DNA of 64,000 nucleotides from Cordylochernes scorpioides (Eukaryota; Arthropoda; Arachnida; Pseudoscorpiones; Chernetidae): assembly GCA_030710605.1 (NCBI GenBank), contig CP092870.1, positions 58,771,057 to 58,835,056 on the forward strand, given 5' to 3'. The stretch's first letter is position 1, and every line of letters begins with the position of its first letter. The position numbers and the translations under genes were made by a program. Positions 24,931 to 34,117 of the stretch are shown piece by piece. The notes beneath the pieces were generated by a model. That model made no database searches. It saw only the letters and a list, made by a program, of their open reading frames with translations, and was not told the DNA's origin.

Positions 24931-27186
24931 TCAAAGTGTCCCTTAGGGAGAGCAGCTACGGTAGAACTACCTCTCTGTAAAGGACAACACCTAGTTACAG
25001 AGCCAAAGTGTACTTTAGGGAAAGCAGCTACAGTAGAACTACCTCTCTGTAAAGGTCAACACCTAGTTACAGAGCCAAAGTGTCATTATGAGAGGGCAGC
25101 TACAGTCGAACTACCTCCCTGTAAAGGACAACACCTAGTTACAGAGCCAAAGTGTCATTTAGGGAGAGCAGCTACAGTAGAACTATCTCTCTCTAAAGGA
25201 CAACACCTAGTTACAGAGCCAAAGTGTCCTTTAGGGAGAGCAGCTACAGTTGAACTACCTCTCTGTAAAGGACAACACCTAGTTACAGAGCCAAAGTGTC
25301 CTTTAGGGAGAGCAGCTACAGTAGAACTACCTCTCTGTAAAGGACAACACCTAGTTACAGTGCCAAAGTGTACTTTAGGGAGAACAGCTTCAGTAGAACT
25401 ACCTCTCTGTAAAGGACAACACCTAGTTACAGAGCCAAAGTGTCCTTTAGGGAGGGAAGCTACAGTACAACTACCTCACTGTAAAGGACAACACCTAGTT
25501 ACAGAGCTAAAAGTGTCCATTAGGGAGAGCAGCTACAGTAGCACTACCTCTCTGTAAAGGACAACACCTAGCTACTGAGCCAAAGTGTCCCTTAGGGAGA
25601 GCAGCTACAGTAGAACTACCTCTCTGTAATAAACAACACATAGTTATAGAGCAAAAGTGTCCTTTAGGGAGAACAGCTACAGTAGAACTACCTCTCTTTG
25701 AAGGAAAACACCTAGTTACAGAGCCAAAGTGTCCTTTAGGGAGAGCAGCTACAGTAGAATTACCTCTCTGTAAAGGACAACACCTAGTTACTGAGCCAAA
25801 GTGTCCCTTAGGGAGAGCAGCTACTGTAGAACTACCTCTCTGTAATAAACAACACCTAGTTATAGAGCAAAAGTGTCCTTTAGGGAGAACAGCTACAGTA
25901 GAACTACATCTCTTTGAAGGAAAACACCTAGTTACAGAGCCAAAGTGTCCTTTAGGGAGAGCAGCTACAGTAGAATTACCTCTCTGTAAAGGACAACACC
26001 TAGTTACAGAGCCAAAGTGTCCCTTAGGGAGAGCAGCTACATTAGAACTACCTCTCTGTAAAGGACAACACCTAGTTACAGAGCCAAAGTGTCCCTTAGG
26101 GAGAGCAGCTACGGTAGAACTACCTCTCTGTAAAGGACAACACCTAGTTACAGAGCCAAAGTGTCCCTTAGGGAGAGCAGCTACAGTAGAACTACCTCTC
26201 TGTAATGGACAACACCTAGTTACAGAGCCAAAGTGTCCTTTTGGGAGAGCTGCTACAGTAGAACTACCTCTCTGTAAAGGACAACACCTAGTTACAGAGA
26301 CAAAGTGTCCCTTAGGGAGAGCAGCTACAGTAGAACTACCTCTCTGTAATGGACAACACCTAGTTACAGAGCCAAAGTGTCCTTTAGGGAGAGCAGCAAC
26401 AGTAGAACTACCTCTCTGTAAAGGACAACACCTAGTTACAGAGACAAAGTGTTATTTAGGGAGAGCAGCTATAGTAGAACTACCTCTCTGAAAGGACAAC
26501 ACTTGTTACAGAGCCAAAGTGTCCTTTAGGGAGAGCAGCTACAGTAGAACTACCTCTCTGTAAAGGACAACACCTAGTTACAGAGCCAAAGTGTCCTTTC
26601 GGGAGAGCAGCTACAGTAGAACTATCTCTCTGTAAAGAACAACACCTAGTTACAGAGCCAAAGTGTCCTTTAGGGAGAAAAGCTACAGTAGAACTACCTC
26701 TCTGTAAAGGACAACACCTAGTTACAGAGCCAAAGTGTCCTTTAGGGAGAGCAGCTACAGTAGAACTACCTCTCTGTAAAGCACAACACCTAGTTACACA
26801 GCCAAACTGTCCTTCAGGGAGAGCAGCTACAGTAGAACTACCTCTCTTTAAAGGAAAACACCTAGCTACAGAGCCAAAGTGTCCTTTAGGGAGAGCAGCT
26901 ACAGTAGAACTACCTCTGTGTAAAGAACAACCCCTAGTTTGAGCCAAAGTGTCCTTTAGGGAGAGCAGCTTCAGTAGAACTACCTCTCTGTAAAGGACAT
27001 CACCTAGTTACAGAGCCAAAGCGTCCTTTAGGGAGAGCAGCTACACAGAACTACCTCTCTGTAAAGGACAACACCTAGTTACAGCGCCAAAGTTTCCTTT
27101 AGGGAGAGCAGCTACAGTAGAACTACCTCTCTGTAAAGGAAACACCTAGTTACAGAGCCAAAGTGTCCTTTAGGGAGAGCAGCTTC

Positions 27187-27977
27187 AGTAGAACTACCTC
27201 TCTGTAAAGGGCACCTAAATACAGAACCAAAGTATCCTTTAGGGAGAGGTGTCCTCTTTCTGTAGAGTTACTAAATACAGTAGAAGTACCTCTCTGTAAA
27301 GGGCACCTAAATACAGAACCAAAGTATCCTTTAGGGAGAGGTGTCCTCTTTCTGGAGAGTTGCTAAATACAGTAGAACTACCTCTCTGTAAAGGGCACCT
27401 AAATACAGAACCAAAGTATCCTTTAGGGAGAGGTGTCCTCTTTCTGGAGAGTTGCTAAATACAGTAAAACTACCTTTCTGTAAAGGACACCTAATTGCAG
27501 AGCCAAAGTGTCCTTTAGAGAGAGGTGTACTCTTACTTGCGAGTTGCTAAATACAGTAGAACTACCTCTCTGTAAAGGACACCTAATTGCCGAGCCAAAA
27601 TGTCCTTTAGGGAGAGGAGTCCTCTTACTGGAGAGTTGCTAAATACAGTTGAACAACCTCCCTGTAAAGGACACCTAATTGCAGAGCCAATGTGACCTTT
27701 AGGGAGAGGTGTCCTCTTACTGGAGAGTTGATAAATAGTAAAAATTGTAATTTTACAAATGATAAATGTCCTTTAGAGAGAGGTGTCCTCTTACTGGAGA
27801 GTTGCTAAATACAGTTGAACTACCTCCCTGTAAAGTACACCTAATTGCAGAGCCAAAGTGTCCTTTAGGGAGATGTCTCCTCTTACCGGAGTGTTACTAA
27901 ATAGTAAAAATTGTAATTTTACAAATGAAAACTGTCCTTTGTGGAGAGGTGTCCGCTAGCGGGGTGTCTACTATATT
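27187..27977. repeat. Diverged edge of the satellite: 92-bp variant monomers
   Basis: Monomers lengthen to 92 bp (starts at 27279, 27371, 27463) by gaining a GGTGTCCTCTTTCTGGAGAG-type segment while keeping the CTCTCTGTAAAGG...CCTTTAGGGAGAG arms. Two interspersed copies of a palindromic AT block (GTAAAAATTGTAATTTTAC) lie near 27738 and 27905. The last units carry GTCCGCTAGCGGGGTGTC and then fade into unique AT-rich sequence. Such degeneration is typical of an array edge. Confidence 0.8.
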
Positions 27978-28681
27978 TTATTTTGTTTGAAAACGATAAC
28001 TATTAAAAATATTCATTCAAATTAGTAACAACACACGCAGTAAACATTTATTATATTTTTAATTGAACATTTTAATGATTAATGGTTACTCACCAATTGA
28101 AGATTTCAATATAAATTGCTATAGAGGATCTTTTGATATATTTGAACAATACAATGACTTTGATAAACTTTTAAAAATTAATAAATCTTTAAAAAAAAAC
28201 GTAAAATTTCGAGGAATTGCTTCCTCTTTATCAATTATATGTTATTTATTTATTCTTGTAGATCACTTGGACAACACATGGACATATATTAGTCAAAAAT
28301 AATAAATAATAATTTTGTGAAATTTTTATTTTATTCAAAGACAATTAGAATATTTAAGCGATTAAGGCTTCACCGAACATTGAATTATATCAATAATAAT
28401 ATTAAAAATTTTATTTATTAAAAATGTCAAAAAAAAAATTTTTTTCTAAAAAGTGTAAAGAATGATCAGTTTTTTTTTTTTTTATTTTATTTACAACTTC
28501 AAAAAAATAATAATAGTAAAACAAAACAAAGATATTCACACTTTTTATCTTGACTCCTGGTCAGTGCTGTGGCCCTAATATAATAATAATAATAAATAAT
28601 AATAATAAAATAAGAATATTAAAATAGTTATATGATATTTAAAGGCATTTGGAAAAATAGTTATTATTTCTTATCCCCTTG
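27978..28681. other. AT-rich stretch between satellite and Copia-2
   Basis: Homopolymer and AAT-type simple repeats dominate. An open frame at 28063-28302 (79 codons, plus strand) has no recognised similarity, and its composition is that of the surrounding DNA. No other feature was seen. Confidence 0.4.
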
Positions 28682-28878
28682 TGTTGAAGATATTAATCTG
28701 CGATTTTAAATGTTTCTTTTTGACCAGTACTTTTGTTTTGTTTTTGCTTTTTCCTAAAATGTTGCTTTCTTCTTTTTAATTATTATTTGTTCTTTATATA
28801 AAGCTTTGTTTTTGAGACTTGAATAAACAGATTCAAGTTTATTATATTTTTGTGTGCTTTTAAAGTTAAAACACAACA
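28682..28878 (+). mobile_element. 5' LTR of Copia-2
   Basis: A 197-bp block beginning TGTTGAAGATATT and ending CACAACA, immediately before a copia-type primer-binding site. A TATATAAAG box lies near 28795 and an AATAAA signal near 28822, consistent with U3/R promoter and polyadenylation functions. The 3' LTR lies beyond the window, so the ends come from form and context. Confidence 0.7.
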
Positions 28879-28896
28879 GGTTATGGGCCCAACCAC
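28879..28896 (+). other. Primer-binding site of Copia-2
   Basis: GGTTATGGGCCCAACC directly follows the LTR end. Drosophila copia has a nearly identical GGTTATGGGCCCAG at this place, where an internal fragment of initiator tRNA-Met primes reverse transcription. Confidence 0.8.
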
Positions 28897-28983
28897 GCAT
28901 TTACTGCGAAATATAACAAAAACAAGCAACGGTAAGCCTAAAATAATTATATTTTGTTAATCACGTTAAAATTTATATTAGTA

Positions 28984-29114
28984 ATGGCTGGAATGGATAA
29001 TATTAAAATGGGTATGAATATTCTCAAATTGGAAGGATTAATAAACTGGCCAGAATATAAGAACAATATAAAATTGCTTTTAACAATAAACAAAGTAATA
29101 GGCGTTGTTGATGG
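28984..29114 (+). pseudogene. Copia-2 gag, N-terminal fragment
   Basis: From ATG 28984 the frame gives a copia gag N-terminus, including LEGLINWPEYKNNIKLLL and a VVDG that corresponds to the KVVDG block of copia gag. It is cut at 29114 by the LTR of element X. The gene resumes in the same frame after the second copy of the ATGG target duplication at 59783. The preferred start is 28984 rather than the in-frame ATG at 28954, because it gives the typical distance to the conserved block. Confidence 0.8.
29111..29114 (+). other. Target-site duplication of element X, left copy (ATGG)
   Basis: ATGG precedes the LTR start TGTAAGATT at 29115. The same ATGG follows the other LTR end CCCAACA at 59783-59786. 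Removing the insertion with one ATGG leaves the gag frame open. Confidence 0.85.
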
Positions 29115-29160
29115 TGTAAGATTTAGTTCTTACGTCTCATTAGAACATCTATATCCTGAT
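29115..29160 (-). mobile_element. Element X left (3') LTR, outer piece
   Basis: These 46 bp match 58092-58137 of the other LTR. They are separated from the remainder (36111-37747) by Gypsy-A and its CTGAT duplication. The uninterrupted site is preserved in the right LTR near 58132-58145. Confidence 0.9.
29156..29160 (+). other. Target-site duplication of Gypsy-A, left copy (CTGAT)
   Basis: CTGAT precedes the LTR start at 29161 and recurs at 36106-36110 after the 3' LTR. The empty site, with a single CTGAT, is visible in the right LTR of element X. Confidence 0.93.
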
Positions 29161-29519
29161 TGTAAATATAAAAGTAATATTAAAGTCAATAATAATCATT
29201 AGCCAAGTTGGCGCATATAAACAAAAGGAATAACTCCTTCATATATAAAATACAATATAACCCGGCTGATGATTGTAAAACGAAAATTGAAATTATACCG
29301 CGAATGTTTCTTTTATAAAAATCGAAATTTATTTTCAAAGAGAAATAGCGACATTCTCTTTGAAAATAAATTTCGATTTTTATAAAAGAAACATTCGCGG
29401 TATAATTTCAATCCCTCATATATGTTGTTTAGTTTGTAATACAATAAATACATTAAGATTTAGTCTGCTAATGTTGTTGTTAGTTTTTTAATTAACTACG
29501 AAGACAATTTAATGTCACA
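29161..29519 (+). mobile_element. Gypsy-A 5' LTR with hairpin insert
   Basis: Begins TGTAAATATAAAAG and ends TTAATGTCACA. Without the 169-bp insert and its 8-bp duplication it would be 182 bp, the same as the 3' LTR. Confidence 0.93.
29247..29415. mobile_element. Hairpin (foldback) insertion in the Gypsy-A LTR
   Basis: The 169-bp insert is flanked by TCATATAT direct repeats (29239-29246 and 29416-29423). Most of it is a perfect inverted repeat with 59-bp arms (29286-29344 and 29354-29412) around a 9-nt spacer; about 39 nt at the left have no partner. The arm contains CGCGAATGTTTCTTTTATA, also found at the edge of the 372-bp units near 62394. It may be a MITE or a fragment of a ribozyme-type repeat. 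Confidence 0.8.
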
Positions 29520-29532
29520 TGGTGGCAGCGGT
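29520..29532 (+). other. Primer-binding site of Gypsy-A
   Basis: TGGTGGCAGCGG directly follows the LTR end CACA. The mini-gypsy inserted in this element carries the same TGGTGGCAGCG, so the two probably share a primer tRNA. The tRNA was not identified. Confidence 0.7.
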
Positions 29533-29577
29533 AATCGCATAAATTAATAATTAAAATAATTTAGTGTTCGTGTCAAA

Positions 29578-31727
29578 ATGGCTGACCAATTCTTAAAGCC
29601 GCCTAAGCCTTTGGAGCAATCATCAAAAGAAGCATGGGACGAGTGGATAGAAGCATTTATATGGTACGAAAAAGCTGTACAATTGGAAAAGAAACCACAA
29701 GAAGTCCAAGTAGCGATCTTTATGGCTTCGATTGGACAATTGGCCCAGAAAATTTATAAAACGTTCAAGTTGAATGAAGGTGAAGAAAATAAGTTACAAG
29801 AACTCAAGGGTAAGTTTAATGAATACTTTACCCCTAAATTAAATTATACTGTAGAAAGGTATCAGTTTAATAATATAAAGCAGTGTAATGAGCCTTTTAA
29901 AGAATTCCTAACTAAGGTTAAATTACAAGCAAAAAAATGTAAATTTGATCAAATGGAGGTTGAACTAATTAAGGATAGAATAGTTGTTGGTATACAAAAT
30001 AATGATGTTCGAGAAAAATTACTTTCTGATCCAGATCTGAATATAACTAAAGCAATTCAAATATGTGTAGCTGCTGAAAATGCTAACACACAACTAAGAG
30101 AAATTAAAGATAGGAACGAAAGTGAGCCATCCATTTCCACAATCGAAAGAAAAATTAGTATAGATTTCTCACAGAAAGCCTTTAATCCTAGAGATACCAC
30201 AAGCTTTAAGAAACTTATAAATAATTGTACACGTTGTGGAGCTAAACATGAAATAAACAAATGCCCAGCATATGGTAAAGTATGCCATAAATGTAAAAAG
30301 GCTAACCATTTTTCAAAATTATGCAAAACTGCCAAAAGGGAAAGAGTGGTAAACCTTGTAGAAGATACTGAGGTGGAATCGGATGAATTTTCTCTCTCAA
30401 TAAATGAAATAAAGACCCGAAATGGACAAGAGTGGTTGGAAAGAGTAACGTTAAAAGGAAATCAAACAGTTGATTTTAAATTGGACACTGGAGCTCAGTG
30501 CAATGTCATACCTTTGACACTCTCTAAAAAACTTAAACTAAAAATTAATTCAAGTAGAGTAAGGAAGTTATTAACTTACTCTGGTGAATCTATAAGGGTA
30601 ATGGGCGAGACAAATGTTACTTGCACAATAAAAAGTAAGGCAGTAGTTCTCAGATTTATAATATCAGAAAAAGGAATCACTCCGATTCTGGGAAGAGATG
30701 CCTGTTCACAGTTAGGCTTGATCTACAGGGTTGATGAAGTCTGTCCAGAAATGGAAATTGAAGAATTGTTTAAAGGTATAGGGCTTATAAGGTACTATAA
30801 ATATAAAGCTGACTTTTCAGAAATTCCAAAAAATTTGCCCATTAAACCTGCTCGCAAGATACCTTTTGCAATTAAAGCTAATGTCAAGAAGGAACTTGAT
30901 GAAATGGAAGCATTGGGCATAATCAAAAAAGTGAATCACCCCACTCCCATCTCCAGTCATATGGTGATAGTTCGCAAGGACGGAAAGATAAGGATATGTC
31001 TTGATCCTTCAGATTTAAACAAGATTTTGTTACGAAGAGAGTTTCCTCTCAAACGACTGGACGACATTGCAGTCACCTTGCACAAGTCCAAATACTTCAC
31101 CAAACTGGATTTAAAGAAAAGCTTTTGGCAACTCCCAGTTGATGAAGAAACACAACCATACTTAACTTTTTCAACACCATGGGGAAGATACTCATTCTTA
31201 CGGGTACCATTTGGTATTAAAACTGCCCCAGAAATAATGCAACAAATTATGACTGATTTACTAAGTGACCTAAAGGGAGTAGAAAACTCAATGGATGATA
31301 TCCTGATCCATGCACCTGACCTGGATACATTGAGAAAGAGAACTTATGAGGTTCTTTCTTTGCTTAAATCAACTGGAATCAAATTAAACAAAGAAAAATG
31401 TGTCTTCGAAAGAGAACAAGTTAAATTTTTGGGACATTTGATATCAAAAGCAGGAATACAAATAGACCCTGGAAAGGTCAAAGCAATAAATGATATCCAG
31501 AGTCCTAGAAATCGCAAGGAGCTTCAGCGCTTACTTGGTATGATACAATACTTGCAGAGTTTCATACCTAATGCATCGGAAAAGACCAGCAACATAAGGA
31601 TGCTCCTTAAGAAAAATGTTGTTTGGAACTGGGACCCTTCCCTTGATAATGATCTAGAAGAAATTAAAATTGCATTAAAGAAGGCACCTGCTTTGAAATT
31701 CTTTAATCCAAATGCGGCACTGACAAT
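29578..31727 (+). pseudogene. Gypsy-A gag-pol, 5' part (gag, protease, RT)
   Basis: ATG 29578 opens a single gag-pol frame. Gag ends in two knuckles (C217-C220-H224-C229 and C236-C239-H244-C249). Protease has KLDTGAQCNVIPL with D303. RT shows LDLKKSFWQLP (D511) and, at the catalytic box, SMDDIL (571-576) where Tyr is usual before the x-Asp-Asp; both aspartates remain. The thumb (RKELQRLLGMIQYLQ) is complete. RNase H starts at ~711 and is cut at 31727 by the mini-gypsy. The frame runs on to 31806 in the inserted LTR, giving a false C-terminus. Confidence 0.93.
31723..31727 (+). other. Target-site duplication of the mini-gypsy, left copy (ACAAT)
   Basis: ACAAT at 31723-31727 recurs at 34118-34122, directly beyond the other LTR. 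The RNase H frame resumes after it. Confidence 0.93.
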
Positions 31728-31902
31728 TGTTTTGTTTCTTCAAAGGGATCGGGCTACGATGGTGAACACTTCTTTATTTAAGAGCCGGAACTTTCTAACT
31801 AACTGACAACATTCATTTGTCTCTATTTATAACCTAACTCGAGCGTCTATATGCAAAACCATATTTACATATTTACATCTGAATATGTACAATTACATCA
31901 CA
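31728..31902 (-). mobile_element. Mini-gypsy 3' LTR
   Basis: 175 bp; on the minus strand it starts TGTGATGTAATTG and ends GAAACAAAACA. It is preceded there by the purine-rich AAGAGGGGAGA. Confidence 0.93.
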
Positions 31903-32290
31903 TCTCCCCTCTTAGAGATTAGCTCTAGTCCTCTCCAAAACGTCTGGGCGGACGAACTGTTCCTCCAGGAGATGTTGATGATCCGGCCACATCCGCAGCA
32001 GCATCCGAAGTGTGTGGGTTGGCCATATGGCTCCCCGTTAAGGTCCGTCAGCCAAACTCGATCCTTTACTTCCAATGGAGGCAGTTCTCGTACTCCTGCG
32101 CCCTTAGGCTTCGCTTCAGAATCCTTTACTACGTCGCCCTTAGTCTCCTCTTCAGAATCCTTTACTCCCTTTCTTCAATAGCATTCACAACACCTATTAT
32201 AGAGGGAGCAGAAAAAGCTTCCTTTGATTTGCCATAGTGATCCGAATTGTCACTCCGCACCTTCAAAGGAATCCCACAGGAACCACAATT
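31903..32290 (-). pseudogene. Mini-gypsy pol C-terminal relic and purine tract
   Basis: On the minus strand, a frame near 32080-31895 contains LPPLEVKDRVWLTDLNG, which resembles the segment after the integrase core in gypsy pol. Upstream of it a block of about 40 bp (GTAAAGGATTCTGAAG motif) is duplicated. Nothing of the RT or integrase core is present. The element therefore kept only the last part of pol next to the 3' LTR. Confidence 0.5.
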
Positions 32291-32291
32291 T

Positions 32292-32997
32292 TACTTTTGT
32301 ACTATTTCACTTTTGTACAATTTTACTTTTGTACTATTTCACTTTTGTACAATTTTACTTTTGTACAATTTTACTTTTGTACAATTTTACTTTTGTACAA
32401 TTTTACTTTTGTACTATTTCACTTTTGTACAATCACACTTTTGTACAATTACACTTTTGTACAATTACACTTTTGTACAATTACACTTTTGTACAATTTT
32501 ACTTTTGTACTATTTCACTTTTGTACAATTTTACTTTTGTACAATTACACTTTTGTACAATTACACCTTTGTACAATTTTACTTTTGTACTATTTCACTT
32601 TTGTACAATTTTACTTTTGTACAATTTTACTTTTGTACAATTTTACTTTTGTACAATTTCACTTTTGTACAATTTTACTTTTGTACAATTACACTTTTGT
32701 ACAATTACACTTTTGTACAATTTTACTTTTGTACTATTTCACTTTTGTACAATTTTACTTTTTTACAATTACACTTTTGTACAATTACACTTTTGTACAA
32801 TTTTACTTTTGTACAATTACACTTTTGTACAATTACACTTTTGTACAATTACACTTTTGTACAATTACACTTTTGTACAATTTTACTTTTGTACAATTTT
32901 ACTTTTGTACAATTTTACTTTTGTACTATTTCACTTTTGTACAATTACACTTTTGTACAATTACACTTTTGTACAATTTTACTTTTGTACAATTTCC
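32292..32997. repeat. 16-bp minisatellite inside the mini-gypsy, about 44 copies
   Basis: Unit ACTTTTGTACAATTWY, varying among ...TTTTA, ...TATTTC and ...TACAC forms and centred on the palindrome TTGTACAA. Since 16 is not a multiple of 3 and no unit form makes a stop, all three plus-strand frames stay open; the apparent proteins of 257-277 residues are artefacts. On the minus strand the gag frame runs into the array and ends at a stop in its first unit. Confidence 0.96.
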
Positions 32998-33851
32998 ACT
33001 ATTCCAATGAATACATCATTTTGGGAGCTTGATACTTCTTGTACGGTTTTTGTGTGACAAACCTTGGCAAAATGACCTTTCTTTCTGAACTTGTTGCAAA
33101 TAGCATCCTTAGCAGGACATTGTTCTTTCGAATGTCCTTGGTAATATCCACATCGGAAACATTTACGTTTCTCATAAGAAGAACAACCTTGAGGATTCTT
33201 TGGAAAATTAGAATTGTACGTTTTCGTACCTTTCATTCTTGTTTTGCGAACATTTGTGCCATTTCTGCTCCCTTTCCTGTCAATCACATCCACGTTCCGA
33301 TCTTCAGTGTCTTGCCTAATTTCTTTTTGTTGATTCTTTACACTTTCTGATTGGCGCACTATCTGGATTGCCTTCTCCAAGGTAAGTTCCGATTCCAACT
33401 GTAATTTCTCAGAAAGATTAAGGTTTTTCACTCCAACTACCAAGCGATCCCTGATCATCTCTTCTTTTAAGATACCATAGCTGCAGGTTTCTGCCAGCAC
33501 ATAGAGATTGGTTATGAATTCCTCTACAGGTTCCGTCTCCCCTTGGCTTCTTCTATTGAATTTTGCTCTTTCATAAATAACATTTCTTTTTCCTATGAAA
33601 TAGTCCTGAAATTTGGACACCACTAGTTTATAGTCATTAATTTGCGCTTCACTTAAATTAAATAAGATCAAGATTTCTTCTGCTTTATCGCCCATTATGT
33701 AAATCAGAGCATTTACTTGCTCACTTTCACTTTTCTCTGAAAGTTCTGAAGCGATTCTGTATCTTTGAAATCTTTTGAACCATATCGGCCATTCATTAGG
33801 TTTGCCGAAATTGAATCCTTCTGGAGCAGCTACTTGTATATAATTAGCCAT
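32979..33851 (-). CDS. Mini-gypsy gag (capsid-nucleocapsid)
   Basis: 290 codons from ATG 33851, 91 bp inside the 5' LTR. Residues ~15-180 have a gypsy-type capsid-like composition (KPNEWPIWFKRFQRYR, EPVEEFITNLYVLAE, IRDRLVVGV). Two knuckles follow; in the second the second Cys is Phe (CNKFRKKGHFAKVC), which would weaken zinc binding. The C-terminus ends within the minisatellite. The product would package element RNA if functional. It is similar in plan to Gypsy-A gag (DRIVVGI versus DRLVVGV) but clearly diverged. The frame is intact. Confidence 0.85.
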   Translation of the reverse strand: MANYIQVAAPEGFNFGKPNEWPIWFKRFQRYRIASELSEKSESEQVNALIYIMGDKAEEILILFNLSEAQINDYKLVVSKFQDYFIGKRNVIYERAKFNRRSQGETEPVEEFITNLYVLAETCSYGILKEEMIRDRLVVGVKNLNLSEKLQLESELTLEKAIQIVRQSESVKNQQKEIRQDTEDRNVDVIDRKGSRNGTNVRKTRMKGTKTYNSNFPKNPQGCSSYEKRKCFRCGYYQGHSKEQCPAKDAICNKFRKKGHFAKVCHTKTVQEVSSSQNDVFIGIVEIVQK

Positions 33852-33942
33852 TTTTTTTCCTTTTCTTAAAAAAATTCTTATATTTCAACTTTATAATTTT
33901 GAAAATTGCTTTTACGCTTTTACCGCTTTTACGCTGCCACCA

Positions 33943-34117
33943 TGTTTTGTTTCTTCAAGGGAATCGGGTTACGACGATGAACACTTCTTTATTTAAGAGC
34001 CGGAACTTTCTAACTAACTGACAACCTTCATTTGTCTCTATTTATAACCTAACTCGAGCGTCTATATGCAAAACCATATTTACATATTTACATCTGAATA
34101 TGTACAATTACATCACA
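33943..34117 (-). mobile_element. Mini-gypsy 5' LTR
   Basis: 175 bp, partner of 31728-31902. On the minus strand it is followed directly by TGGTGGCAGCG. Confidence 0.93.

Larger units (their letters stand above)
8269..27186. repeat. 72-bp satellite array, about 260 monomers
   Basis: Head-to-tail repeats of a 72-bp monomer. Recognisable blocks include AGTAGAACTACCTCTCTGTA, ACACCTAGTTACAGAGCC and GTCCTTTAGGGAGAGCAGC. Each typical monomer holds a 16-bp imperfect inverted repeat, CTCTCTGTAAAGGACA against TGTCCTTTAGGGAGAG, around a 22-nt loop, and an alternative pair, CTCTGTAA against TTACAGAG. Common variants read TAATAAA for TAAAGGA, or ACTGAG for ACAGAG. Because 72 is divisible by 3, minus-strand frames stay open for up to 654 codons of a 24-residue repeat. 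These are treated as by-products. Confidence 0.97.
31728..34117 (-). mobile_element. Mini-gypsy: gag-only LTR element with a minisatellite in place of pol
   Basis: 2,390 bp with 175-bp LTRs (31728-31902, 33943-34117) that differ at about six sites. On the minus strand it has primer-binding site TGGTGGCAGCG (33932-33942), gag, a 16-bp minisatellite where most of pol should be, a short pol C-terminal relic and a purine tract (31903-31914) before the 3' LTR. It lacks protease, RT, RNase H and integrase, so it must have moved with enzymes from a relative. Gypsy-A, with the same primer site, is a plausible type of helper. Confidence 0.93.

Noticed and set aside
8269-27977. CRISPR-like array
   Set aside because: The units are contiguous 72-bp satellite monomers with no unique spacers, in a eukaryotic transposon context without cas genes.
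28063-28302. 79-codon plus-strand frame between satellite and Copia-2
   Set aside because: Composition equals the AT-rich surroundings, no motif or similarity is recognised, and nothing supports a promoter or start.
29247-29300. Hammerhead-like CTGATGA...CGAAAA before the 59-bp hairpin
   Set aside because: Stem II does not pair, one extra A sits between GAA and the stem, and stem I has no partner, so the consensus is not met.
32224-33057. Three overlapping plus-strand proteins of 257-277 residues rich in Phe, Leu, Cys and Tyr
   Set aside because: All three frames of a 16-bp minisatellite lack stops; the proteins are the same repeat read in three phases.
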